From: JADKIH01 sp031427625 | GTDB taxonomy: Bacteria > Bacteroidota > Bacteroidia > AKYH767-A > 2013-40CM-41-45 | NCBI GenBank assembly: GCA_031427625.1 | Contig: JANPNV010000111.1 | Location: 1 to 64,000 of the forward strand | DNA: 64,000 nucleotides | Direction: 5' to 3' | Shown here: positions 1 to 7,258 of the stretch, one piece after another | How positions within the stretch are numbered: position 1 is the stretch's first letter | How the letters are laid out: every line of letters starts with the position of its first letter | Position numbers and translations under genes: made by a program | Notes under the pieces: generated by a model | What the model was told of the DNA's origin: nothing | Databases searched by the model: none | What the model saw: the letters and a program-made list of their open reading frames with translations, nothing else

Positions 1-1
1 G

Positions 2-204
2 CAAAGAACCAAGAACCAAGAACCAAGAACAAAGAGCAAAGAGCAAAGAATCAAGAACCAAGAACCAAGAATCAAGAACCAAGAACCAAGAGCAAAGAAC
101 CAAGAGCAAAGAACAAAGAACAAAGAGCAAAGAATCAAGAACCAAGAATCAAGAACCAAGAGCAAAGAATCAAGAATCAAGAGGCAAGAATCAGGAGCCA
201 AGCA
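2..204. repeat. Heptanucleotide tandem repeat block
   Basis: About 29 consecutive 7-nt units fit the consensus YMAAGAR (variants CCAAGAA, TCAAGAA, CAAAGAA, CAAAGAG). The period is kept without a slip from position 2 to about 204, and it decays at the right edge. The block may extend left beyond the window. Reading frames through it stay open only because the unit cannot make a stop codon, so I do not call a gene. A related block in the opposite orientation lies at 40248-40300, between two convergent genes, which supports a non-coding dispersed repeat. Confidence 0.9.
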
Positions 205-305
205 CGTTGGTATTATTTTCTTTGCTCTGTTCACCTGACAATTCTTTAAAGAAAAAAATGAAAAACATTTTTTGGCTTTTGACTTTAACCATTTGACTTT
301 TATTC

Positions 306-313
306 TACTTTTG
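306..313 (+). promoter_or_regulatory. Bacteroidota -7 promoter element of the tRNA-Leu genes
   Basis: TACTTTTG matches TAnnTTTG exactly and ends 7 nt before the first tRNA-Leu. A TTTG at 278-281 could be the -33 element, with a slightly long spacer. Transcription would begin around 317, leaving a very short 5' leader for RNase P to remove. Confidence 0.6.
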
Positions 314-320
314 CAGCCTT

Positions 321-400
321 GCCCAGGTGGCGAAATTGGCAGACGCACCACTTTGAGGGGGTGGCGGGCAACCGTACGAGTTCGACTCTCGTCCTGGGCA
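321..400 (+). tRNA. tRNA-Leu (anticodon GAG)
   Basis: The acceptor arms GCCCAGG and CCTGGGC pair fully. The anticodon stem CCACT/GGTGG closes the loop TTGAGGG, giving anticodon GAG. A long class II variable arm and the T-loop TTCGACT follow. The discriminator base is A at 400 and CCA is not encoded, since the next bases are CAAAA. It reads CUC/CUU leucine codons and stands 57 nt ahead of a second tRNA-Leu, probably in one transcript. Confidence 0.95.
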
Positions 401-427
401 CAAAAAAGTAGATTTACCATCATTGAT

Positions 428-449
428 TGACGTTAATAGTTGAACGTCA
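428..449 (+). other. Perfect 7-bp inverted repeat between the two tRNA genes
   Basis: TGACGTT (428-434) and AACGTCA (443-449) are perfectly complementary around an 8-nt loop. No T-run follows, so this is not an obvious terminator. In a dicistronic tRNA precursor it would form a hairpin in the spacer and might help processing. That role is inference. Confidence 0.5.
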
Positions 450-457
450 TACACAAA

Positions 458-541
458 GCCCGGGTGGCGAAATTGGCAAACGTTGCGGTCTCAGAAGCCG
501 TTGGAGTTAAATCCTTAAGAGTTCGAGTCTCTTTCCGGGCA
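458..541 (+). tRNA. tRNA-Leu (anticodon CAG)
   Basis: Acceptor arms GCCCGGG and CCGGGC pair, the anticodon stem GCGGT/GCCGT has two G-U pairs at its ends, and the loop CTCAGAA gives anticodon CAG for CUG codons. A class II variable arm (TGGAGTTAAATCCTTA) and a T-loop TTCGAGT are visible. CCA is not encoded. No separate promoter is evident, so it is probably co-transcribed with the tRNA-Leu(GAG) upstream. Confidence 0.95.
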
Positions 542-544
542 CTT

Positions 545-707
545 TTTTATCTGTTCACTCACACAGTTCCTGACTCTGTTTCTATTACTGTTCACTCAGT
601 CTGTTCACTCAGTCTGTTCACTCAGTCTTTAATTTTATCTGTTCACTCACACAGTTCCTGACTCTGTTTCTATTACTGTTCACTCAGTCTGTTCACTCAG
701 TCTTTAA
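545..707. repeat. 88-bp direct duplication containing 13-bp tandem repeats
   Basis: The segment 545-632 recurs at 633-707. Both copies run TTTTATCTGTTCACTCACAC and onward to CAGTCTTTAA. Inside, the 13-mer TCTGTTCACTCAG occurs three times in copy 1 and twice in copy 2, so the copies differ by one unit. It lies directly after the second tRNA-Leu. No T-run terminator hairpin is apparent. The pattern suggests replication slippage. Units abut without spacers, so it is not a CRISPR array. Confidence 0.9.
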
Positions 708-866
708 TCCCCACATTTTAACTGGCCTTCTTTTATTTATTCATTATTAACTATTTAGCCCTACCTGCATTTTTTTGTAAGATTCCTTCAAAGAAGTAAT
801 AAACGACTTCCTGATTTTTTCATATAAGGTCTTATAAACTTCAGATAATCCTGAGTAGATAAGAAC
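708..866. other. AT-rich gap without a recognised gene
   Basis: Between the tandem duplication and the small leader-like ORF I see no coding signal or clear promoter. The best -7-like match is TAAACTTC in the stretch just upstream of 841, which is weak. Confidence 0.4.
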
Positions 867-935
867 ATGAGAAAATTGACATCACTATTGTTTATCATCC
901 TGAATGTTTTGATGGCCATTGTATTGATGGCGTAA
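867..935 (+). CDS. Putative leader peptide rich in Leu/Ile/Val (22 aa)
   Basis: ATG at 867 opens 22 codons ending TAA at 933-935: Met-Arg-Lys, then a hydrophobic run ending in Met-Ala. Eleven of 22 residues are Leu, Ile or Val (6 L, 3 I, 2 V). An intrinsic terminator follows about 110 nt downstream. A short BCAA-rich ORF plus terminator is the layout of an ilv/leu attenuator. However, no branched-chain amino-acid gene follows in the window, and no clear antiterminator pairing could be worked out by eye. It could equally be a small membrane peptide or chance. No Shine-Dalgarno sequence is evident, as is usual in this phylum. Confidence 0.4.
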   Translation: MRKLTSLLFIILNVLMAIVLMA

Positions 936-1045
936 AAAAATGATTTTATCGAATTAAGAATTCGACTATTGTAACGACAACCGACAGGACTACCGGAGAC
1001 ATGAAACACGAAAAGCATTAAAGACAGGTTTTTGGTTAGACGAGA

Positions 1046-1079
1046 GGCCCCGTTCAGCATGCTGGCGGGGTTCTTTTTT
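1046..1079 (+). terminator. Rho-independent terminator after the leader-like ORF
   Basis: CCCCG (1048-1052) pairs with CGGGG (1066-1070). The stem extends inward through a CAGCATGCTG palindrome and outward by G-U pairs, followed by TTCTTTTTT. This is one of the strongest intrinsic terminators in the window. No annotated long gene ends just upstream, so the RNA it ends is probably the one carrying the 867-935 ORF. Confidence 0.8.
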
Positions 1080-1244
1080 ATCAGATATAAGGGCAGATAA
1101 GAATGATTTTGGCGACGCGAATCGATGCACTTACCGATATTAAAGGTCTGTTGAGCCATCAAAAAGGTAGCATTGCCAAAGTATTTTGTCATCTGATGGT
1201 GGTGAAATTAGATTGGACATTCATTCATTATAAAATTAAACACT

Positions 1245-1496
1245 ATGAGTACACATGAAATTCAAAATTTGATTTGCCACAAAGGCCAGTTCACGTTTAT
1301 CGACGGAAACCAGGACGAAGGAATGATCATATGCCGCTATAACATTCCAGAAGCTCAGATCGAATATTACTTTATACCTTCCATGAATGTAATTGCTTAT
1401 CAGGCCGCACGTTCACATGCCGAGCATAATGCACATAAGAAACTTGGTAATAAAATAGACATCGGGAAAATTTCTCATGCAAAACTTATCAATTGA
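1245..1496 (+). CDS. Conserved-looking small hypothetical protein (83 aa)
   Basis: I do not recognise a named family. The product is soluble, with no signal peptide and no membrane segment. It starts MSTHEIQNLICHKG and has an aromatic IEYYF stretch mid-protein. Composition and codon use match neighbouring genes, and no other frame offers a better candidate. Its TGA stop overlaps the ATG of the next small gene (ATGA type overlap at 1496), implying translational coupling. I infer a real two-gene unit, function unknown. Confidence 0.6.
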   Translation: MSTHEIQNLICHKGQFTFIDGNQDEGMIICRYNIPEAQIEYYFIPSMNVIAYQAARSHAEHNAHKKLGNKIDIGKISHAKLIN

Positions 1497-1627
1497 TGAG
1501 ACTGAGCATCTATAATAAATTATTCATCACCTTCTTTATCATACTCGTTCTGATTATTATCTGGAAGGTACCTCATGAGAAAAATACATCTCAGGCTTCG
1601 ACTACATCAATAGGTGTTGTACGATAG
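1496..1627 (+). CDS. Small single-pass membrane protein (43 aa)
   Basis: ATG at 1496 overlaps the stop of the 83-aa gene by one base, and the ORF ends TAG at 1625-1627. After a short N-terminus (MRLSIYNK) there is one strongly hydrophobic segment, about residues 9-24 (LFITFFIILVLIIIW), then a polar Ser/Thr-rich tail. The overlap suggests translation coupled to the upstream ORF. I do not recognise a family. It was missed by length-limited ORF calling. Confidence 0.5.
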   Translation: MRLSIYNKLFITFFIILVLIIIWKVPHEKNTSQASTTSIGVVR

Positions 1628-1667
1628 GAGTTTTAATGTTCAGCTACTTTTTTTAATATGTCAGCCG

Positions 1668-3047
1668 TCAAAGTAAGGTTCCTTTAAGAAAAATATAGGC
1701 CAGCGTGAAGTAGATAATTAATCCGGTAACATCGACGAGTGTAGCGATGAATGGAGCAGAGGAAACTGCCGGATCCTGCCCGAATTTTTTAAGCAGCATT
1801 GGAATTACGGCGCCGGCAAAAGTTCCCCACATGACAATTCCGATAAGTGTAACAGAAACAGTTAAGCCGATAAAAAACCAGTGAGGTCCATAGATGGTTG
1901 TGAAGAGTGTCCAAGCTGCAATTCTGACGAATCCTATCACGGCGAGAATACTTCCCAGTGTAAAACCGGAAATAACTTCTCTTCTCACCACGCGCCACCA
2001 ATCGGACCACGTTACTTCTCCCAATGCCATAGCACGGATGATAAGTGTTGCCGCCTGTGATCCACTATTTCCACCACTTGAAATAATCAGTGGAACAAAT
2101 AATGTTAAAACAACGGCCTTATTTAATTCATCATTAAAGAATCCCATTGCGCTGGCAGTAAGCATTTCACCAAAGAATAAGATGACTAGCCAACCGGCGC
2201 GCTTTCGTATCATTCTTGGAAGTGAAATCTTCAGATAGGGTTCATCGAGAGCTTCTGTTCCACCGATTTTCTGGATATCTTCTGTGTCTTCTTCCTCGAT
2301 TACATGAACGACGTCATCAATCGTGATAATTCCGAGAAGCAAACCCTTGAAATCTGTTACTGGCAAGGCCGAACGGTTTGTCTGCTTGAATATTTCAATA
2401 GCAACTTCCTGATCATCGCGAGCATCTAGATTGATATATTGTCTGTCCATTAAATCATGAACCTTTTTTTCGACAGGAGCGAGAAGAAAGTCACGCAACT
2501 TAATATCATCAATCAGAAAGCCTTGCGAATTAGTAACATAAATATTACTCAATGTCTCCGTACTCTGCCCGTGCTTTCTGATGTAATCGAGGACCTGTTG
2601 TACAGACCAATCTTCCTTCACCGATAAATAATCAGGTGTCATTAAACGGCCGATACTGTCTTCAGGATATTGTAGTAGATGCTTAGCTGTTTTTCTTTCC
2701 TCATCGCTGAGGATTGACAGGTATTGTTGAAGGGTTTCTTCAGGAAGTTTTTCGAAAAGGGCTGTACGGTCATCGGGACTTATCTGATTCAGCGTATTGG
2801 TAAGCTGATCGACAGGGAATGTCCTCAGGAGCTTCGATTGAATGTTGAAGTCCAGGTTTTCAAAAATCTTAATGGCTTTCTCTGCATCAAGAATCTGAAA
2901 AATTTTCAGGTAATCAATATTTTTAGAATCGTTGATCAGCTCAGCCAACTCTTCTGGCTGAATTTCAGCAGTAAGTTGCTTTAGCTTATAAAGATTGCGC
3001 GACTCAAGCCGCTCGGCAAGCAATTCTTTTTCATCAACACTAAGCAT
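1668..3047 (-). CDS. mgtE: Magnesium transporter MgtE
   Basis: A homodimeric Mg2+ channel of the inner membrane, gated by cytoplasmic Mg2+. The 459 residues follow the family plan: an N-terminal helical MgtE_N domain (about 1-130), a CBS pair (about 135-255), and five membrane helices from about 285 to the end. Family landmarks are visible: PLIISSGGNSGSQAATLI in the second pore helix, and a C-terminal DPAVSSAPFIATLVDVTGL that carries the pore aspartate. Length is normal. A TATCTTCG promoter element lies about 43 nt upstream. Neighbours are unrelated to metal transport, so it is probably monocistronic. Confidence 0.95.
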   Translation of the reverse strand: MLSVDEKELLAERLESRNLYKLKQLTAEIQPEELAELINDSKNIDYLKIFQILDAEKAIKIFENLDFNIQSKLLRTFPVDQLTNTLNQISPDDRTALFEKLPEETLQQYLSILSDEERKTAKHLLQYPEDSIGRLMTPDYLSVKEDWSVQQVLDYIRKHGQSTETLSNIYVTNSQGFLIDDIKLRDFLLAPVEKKVHDLMDRQYINLDARDDQEVAIEIFKQTNRSALPVTDFKGLLLGIITIDDVVHVIEEEDTEDIQKIGGTEALDEPYLKISLPRMIRKRAGWLVILFFGEMLTASAMGFFNDELNKAVVLTLFVPLIISSGGNSGSQAATLIIRAMALGEVTWSDWWRVVRREVISGFTLGSILAVIGFVRIAAWTLFTTIYGPHWFFIGLTVSVTLIGIVMWGTFAGAVIPMLLKKFGQDPAVSSAPFIATLVDVTGLIIYFTLAYIFLKGTLL

Positions 3048-3090
3048 GGATGATCGTCCATTTGAAAATTCGGGTAATAATTTATCGTTG

Positions 3091-3098
3091 CGAAGATA
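3091..3098 (-). promoter_or_regulatory. -7 promoter element of mgtE
   Basis: On the minus strand this reads TATCTTCG, a one-base variant of TAnnTTTG. It lies 43 nt before the mgtE ATG. No convincing -33 TTTG was found at the expected distance. Confidence 0.45.
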
Positions 3099-3185
3099 AC
3101 AGGAAATTTATCTATTCTAAAGATTTGAGTTTTTTATATTTCAGATGATTCCTTGATAGTCATCAGATTTTATCGTGTTAAAAAA

Positions 3186-5684
3186 CTATCTGATACCACT
3201 TTTGGGTTTTCTTTTAAGATATTGGTAATCGAGGTAGTATAAAACCTTTAATGATATTGAATTAGTCTGGGGATCAGAAAAAGCTCCGGTGAGATTTGAG
3301 AAATAATCACGTGTAGTGATTTGCGAATCGGTAAGTATTGAATTTTTATAGGTGACTAGAAAGCTGCTTCCGGGTGCGAACTGCCAGTTATAAACCACGT
3401 CAATCGTCATATAATTTGAATTGAAATCGAAAGCATGTAAATCATCAACAGTTATAGCTTCCAGTTTTCCGTCGTTTTTTAGTCTGAAGAAATTAGTATA
3501 CGCTCCCTTCGACCAGTAATGTCGGGCTGCAAGCGACAGAGACATATCGTTTTTGAATATATACCTTGTTGAAAGTGTATTTTCGATTGTTACAATTTCC
3601 CGCTGTCCAAAAAATGATGAATCACCACCGGAAGATGTATAAGCAAAGCCTATGTCATTCTTATAATTATCATAATAATTACTGAATTTAATATTGAAAT
3701 GATCGCTGCATCTAATCATGGGAATGATGTAATAGCCAATGTTAGTGTTTTTATTTTCTGAAGCATAAGAACATCTTCCGCCGAAATCAAATGCAACTAC
3801 CTTATTGTAATTAGTCGTAAAATTAACGCTGCCATATTTTCGTGGAGGTGTAGAATAAAATTCTCCATCAATGCGTGGTTCATAAAAATCGCGTCCATGA
3901 ATGGGATTGAAACCTGTTTCCGAATAAAGCGACCAGTTATTGTTAAAGAGGAGGAACATGTTGAATCCGGTGTTTGCGCTTGTCAGCTCATTGTTACTGC
4001 TTAGTCTTCCTCCGCGATTACCATAAAGAGTAATACTACCCTGTTTAAAATGTTTCCAGAAAGGATTGAATTTTTGATAAGTATAATAGACACCGGTAGA
4101 AGAATAATCCGTAATGAAACTGAAACTCATATCGTTCTTATCGTAATTTTTTGTACCCACTTCATAGCTTGCGCCATATATGGAGGAGCCGTTTATTTTA
4201 TCAGCAGAAACATAAATTGCTTCTCCTTTTTTTAAATGTTTTTTATAATCTCCGACAACTTCAGTTTTCCATTCAAATACACGGGTGGAAGTGTAGTCGG
4301 TTACTAACTGGAAAAAGTGTTTCTTATTTTCAAATTTTCCTTGAACGAATGTTACATTTGCATCTCTTTCTTTGCCATCCCTCAATACATTCGAATTGGC
4401 AAGAAAAACATAACTGTTATTAGGAAGCTCCTGATCGAGAATGAGCATATTGTAGTTGGCAGCTGCTTCAGTTCGAACTTTTCTTCGTGTTCCGCCCGGT
4501 TCTTTTATCACTGCATATGTATTTGCTGTTACCGCATTCAGAACTCCAATACCCAGACCCTTATTTGTACGACCGGAAATTTTTGTTGCATTTAATAAGC
4601 GAGCCTTATCAGGATTTTCTACAATTTCTTCGCCTTCTTTCAAGTCGTAAGCTACACTGTAAAAAAATTTCGGAGTTCGGCCGATGCGGCGGGAGTAGAA
4701 TATATTTCCTTTCGAAAATAAATTGGTGCCTTCCTTAAAAAAGGGCCTCTTCTCCTCGTAAATAGTTTCATACGCAGAAAGATTTTTCACTTTATTGTCA
4801 CTCTGTATCTGACTGAAGTCGGGGAGAAGCGTCATGTCAAGGGTAAAACGTTCATCGATGCCATATTTAATATCAACTCCTCCTGAATAAGAATAGGAAT
4901 TCTCATAACCGCTTCCTGACGAAGCCGGAGCATTTTCTGTGTAAGCTGATAAATACGGAGTAATGCTTAATCGCAGAGGAGGATCGATATTGCTGATTCC
5001 ATTCATCGTTCCCCAGAAAAGCATTCTGTTAGACGAGTTTTTTGGTGTCAGCGTCCATTGATCATATTCTCTATTGCGCCTGATGTATCTTGCAAATTGC
5101 ACGGCCCAATGCTGTTCTGCAACGGCGGGAAAACGGATTGCTGAGTAGGGTATCTTCATCTCTACAGTCCATCCGTCTTCATCAATGTGAACAGCACTTT
5201 GCCAAACAGCATCAAATGTGATATCGTTATTATATGATTCCGACTGAACACCTGATGCACTTATCTCGAAAACATAACCAGACTGACGACTGTTATACGG
5301 ATCAATAGCAAATTTAAATGCATCACTGTTCAGGTTGCCTGTCTCATCTCTGTTTCCAAGTTCATGTAAAATGCTGTCAGGATGTGTGTCGTGCAGAAAT
5401 GCGGCGATGTAAATTGCTGTGTTGTCATATAAAACTCTGACTTCAGTTGCTTGCGTAATAGCATCTCCTTCGATAGGTTCGAGTTGAATAAATTTATCAG
5501 CAACGCTTGCCGAATCCCAGGCATCTTCAAACGGAATTCCATCAATCTTGATTTCCGATGTCAGTCTGCTAGCCGTATATACTTTTGGGATTACATTTTT
5601 TTTCGGATCATCAGAAGCAATAAGTCTGTGAGCAATTAATGTATATACGAAAAAAATGAAAATCTGTAGAACCGTTTTATTCAT
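3186..5684 (-). CDS. DUF5916 outer-membrane protein with CBM9-like N-terminal domain
   Basis: 832 residues. A signal peptide (about 1-23) is followed by a carbohydrate-binding family 9-like domain (about 35-225), recognisable from IDGIPFEDAWDSA, the VRVLYDNTAIYIAAFLHD strand and WTVEMKIPYSAIRF. The rest is a long region of aromatic-rich alternating strands typical of the DUF5916 beta-barrel, ending in YLDYQYLKRKPKSGIR. The family is common in Bacteroidota and is thought to sit in the outer membrane. Its substrate is not established, and there is no SusC/SusD pair next to it. It is transcribed alone from a promoter about 40 nt upstream. Confidence 0.85.
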   Translation of the reverse strand: MNKTVLQIFIFFVYTLIAHRLIASDDPKKNVIPKVYTASRLTSEIKIDGIPFEDAWDSASVADKFIQLEPIEGDAITQATEVRVLYDNTAIYIAAFLHDTHPDSILHELGNRDETGNLNSDAFKFAIDPYNSRQSGYVFEISASGVQSESYNNDITFDAVWQSAVHIDEDGWTVEMKIPYSAIRFPAVAEQHWAVQFARYIRRNREYDQWTLTPKNSSNRMLFWGTMNGISNIDPPLRLSITPYLSAYTENAPASSGSGYENSYSYSGGVDIKYGIDERFTLDMTLLPDFSQIQSDNKVKNLSAYETIYEEKRPFFKEGTNLFSKGNIFYSRRIGRTPKFFYSVAYDLKEGEEIVENPDKARLLNATKISGRTNKGLGIGVLNAVTANTYAVIKEPGGTRRKVRTEAAANYNMLILDQELPNNSYVFLANSNVLRDGKERDANVTFVQGKFENKKHFFQLVTDYTSTRVFEWKTEVVGDYKKHLKKGEAIYVSADKINGSSIYGASYEVGTKNYDKNDMSFSFITDYSSTGVYYTYQKFNPFWKHFKQGSITLYGNRGGRLSSNNELTSANTGFNMFLLFNNNWSLYSETGFNPIHGRDFYEPRIDGEFYSTPPRKYGSVNFTTNYNKVVAFDFGGRCSYASENKNTNIGYYIIPMIRCSDHFNIKFSNYYDNYKNDIGFAYTSSGGDSSFFGQREIVTIENTLSTRYIFKNDMSLSLAARHYWSKGAYTNFFRLKNDGKLEAITVDDLHAFDFNSNYMTIDVVYNWQFAPGSSFLVTYKNSILTDSQITTRDYFSNLTGAFSDPQTNSISLKVLYYLDYQYLKRKPKSGIR

Positions 5685-5724
5685 GCTGCCACTTCATATA
5701 GTGGAAAATGATTTATCAATCTCA

Positions 5725-5732
5725 CAAACATA
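5725..5732 (-). promoter_or_regulatory. -7 promoter element of the DUF5916 gene
   Basis: TATGTTTG on the minus strand matches TAnnTTTG exactly, 40 nt before the ATG. Between it and the gene lies a small hairpin, CCACT-TCATAT-AGTGG, just ahead of the start. No -33 element was identified. Confidence 0.5.
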
Positions 5733-5918
5733 ATGAACAGGATAAGTTTAGGCGGTTAATAATAAGTTAATTTTACAACTATCTTTAAGTAGCTAGCCAT
5801 ATTCTGACAGACTTTCTTTTTTAATTATATTCTTGAATGTTATTAGATGGCAGGCTGTTCGGTTTTTATTTCTCATTTTCTTTGTATTTTTCCAACCTTA
5901 ATCGAAAATCAATTTATA

Positions 5919-6605
5919 ATGAAACCAGCTTTATTTTTTACCGCATTGGCTATTTTATGTGCCGGAAAAGCAAGTGCTCAATCTTGCGACGGGTATTTTC
6001 CGATGAAACCCGGTTCAATGATGGAAACAACCACTTATAATGAGAAGGGTAAACTTCAATCTGTAAGCAAGGTTTCTATTGTCGACGTTTATCGGAAAGG
6101 TGATGATGCCATTCTTAGTATTCATGCTGATATTGCAGATGAAAAAGGCAAGGCTCTTTCATCTACTGATTATGAAGCTCGCTGTGAGAAAAATGCATTT
6201 AGCATAAGTATGAAAAGTATGATATCCGCTGAGCAGATGAAGAATTGGAAGGACATGACGGTTTCTATTGAAGCAGATGATCTGGAGTATCCTGCAGACT
6301 GCTCTGTCGGACAGAAGTTAAAGGACGCTCACCTAAAAATAAATATATCTATGAATGGGATGAATATGCCCGGAACTTCTATTGATGTAACAGAAAGAGA
6401 AGTGAAGGCAATAGAGACCATCACAACTCCTGCCGGTACCTTTGAGTGTATAAAAATAACTTCTAAGCAAAAGGTGAAAAACATCATTGGATATGAAATG
6501 AATGGAGTTGAATGGATTTCAAAAGGCAATGGCATAGTGCGGACGGAGTCTTATAAAGGTGATAAAATGAAAGGGTATTCTGAACTTACAAAGTTCACAA
6601 AATAA
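5919..6605 (+). CDS. Secreted TapB/DUF3108-like protein
   Basis: The ATG at 5919 is preferred over one at 5847 because it gives a clean signal peptide (MKPALFFTALAILCAGKASA, cleavage before QSCDG). The mature protein of about 208 residues begins with the CDGYFPMKPGSMMETTTYN pattern of TapB/DUF3108-like proteins. The later strands include ITTPAGTFECIKITSKQKV and WISKGNGIVRTESY. These proteins are predicted periplasmic or surface beta-rich proteins of unknown function. It is monocistronic between divergent DUF5916 and the DinB-like gene. Confidence 0.7.
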   Translation: MKPALFFTALAILCAGKASAQSCDGYFPMKPGSMMETTTYNEKGKLQSVSKVSIVDVYRKGDDAILSIHADIADEKGKALSSTDYEARCEKNAFSISMKSMISAEQMKNWKDMTVSIEADDLEYPADCSVGQKLKDAHLKINISMNGMNMPGTSIDVTEREVKAIETITTPAGTFECIKITSKQKVKNIIGYEMNGVEWISKGNGIVRTESYKGDKMKGYSELTKFTK

Positions 6606-6684
6606 CGATAAATTGATTTATGTTTAAATGTATAAGTCTCTCATTAATAAAAGTCTATAAATATAATTTCAATTTTTTATTCTC

Positions 6685-7221
6685 ATGAAAAAAATGCTTG
6701 CCCCTAGTCTTGAAAAATTAGATGATTATTATAAAACGTATTGGAAATACCTGGAGGGGGATGATTTATTATTGATTCTTAACCGGCAAACATATACTAC
6801 ATCGAATTGGCTAAATGGCATTCCTGAAAAAATACAGGACCATGTTTACATGCCCGGCAAATGGATGTTAAAGGAAGTTGTCGGTCACCTTTGTGATACG
6901 GAAAGAATCCTGTCTTATCGTGCATTGTGTTTTTCAAGAAACGAAAAGAAGGAATTACCCGGATTCGATGAAAATGCCTACATGCTCAACAGCAATTATA
7001 AATCTCGTCAGTTGTCAGATATCATCGAGGAATGGAAGGCTATTCGTACTTCTTCCATTTGCCTGTTCTCCAGTATGGATGATGAAGCCGCAGACAGGGA
7101 AGGAATTGCAAATGGAGCCACTGTAACTCCACGCATCCTGTTATATTTTATATTAATGCATGAGAGGCATCATGCACAAGTGATGAAAGACAGATACCTT
7201 TTATCTTCTGCATCTATCTGA
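6685..7221 (+). CDS. DinB-like four-helix metal-binding protein
   Basis: 178 residues of the DinB/YfiT superfamily. The putative metal-binding histidines sit where expected: His68 in VVGHLCDTE and the pair in MHERHHAQ (His159, His163). The segment FMPGKW-like YMPGKWMLKEVVGHL is typical of DinB_2 proteins. These four-helix bundle proteins include thiol-dependent transferases and hydrolases, but the substrate cannot be told from sequence. It sits 37 nt upstream of sucC, which has its own promoter, so functional linkage is not implied. Confidence 0.85.
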   Translation: MKKMLAPSLEKLDDYYKTYWKYLEGDDLLLILNRQTYTTSNWLNGIPEKIQDHVYMPGKWMLKEVVGHLCDTERILSYRALCFSRNEKKELPGFDENAYMLNSNYKSRQLSDIIEEWKAIRTSSICLFSSMDDEAADREGIANGATVTPRILLYFILMHERHHAQVMKDRYLLSSASI

Positions 7222-7228
7222 AAATTGA

Positions 7229-7236
7229 TACTTTTG
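7229..7236 (+). promoter_or_regulatory. -7 promoter element of sucC
   Basis: TACTTTTG, an exact TAnnTTTG match, lies 22 nt before the sucC ATG and just after the stop of the DinB-like gene. It gives sucC its own transcript with a leader of about 18 nt. Confidence 0.55.
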
Positions 7237-7258
7237 CGGCGTTCCAGAAAAAACAAAT

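Noticed and set aside
2..204. Possible CRISPR array or extended coding repeat
   Set aside because: Units are contiguous 7-mers with no spacers and no cas genes; open frames arise only because the unit lacks stops.
440..661. 73-aa ORF over the second tRNA and the repeat block
   Set aside because: It runs through a clear tRNA-Leu and tandem repeats; its composition (repeated SVHS/LFTQS) only reflects the repeat.
788..1192. 134-aa ORF on the minus strand
   Set aside because: It lies antisense to the leader-like ORF and the terminator hairpin and has no recognisable domain or promoter.
1103..1258. 51-aa plus-strand ORF just after the terminator
   Set aside because: It overlaps the better-supported 83-aa gene by 14 bp, has no promoter of its own and no family resemblance. 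It could be a remnant but is not supported.
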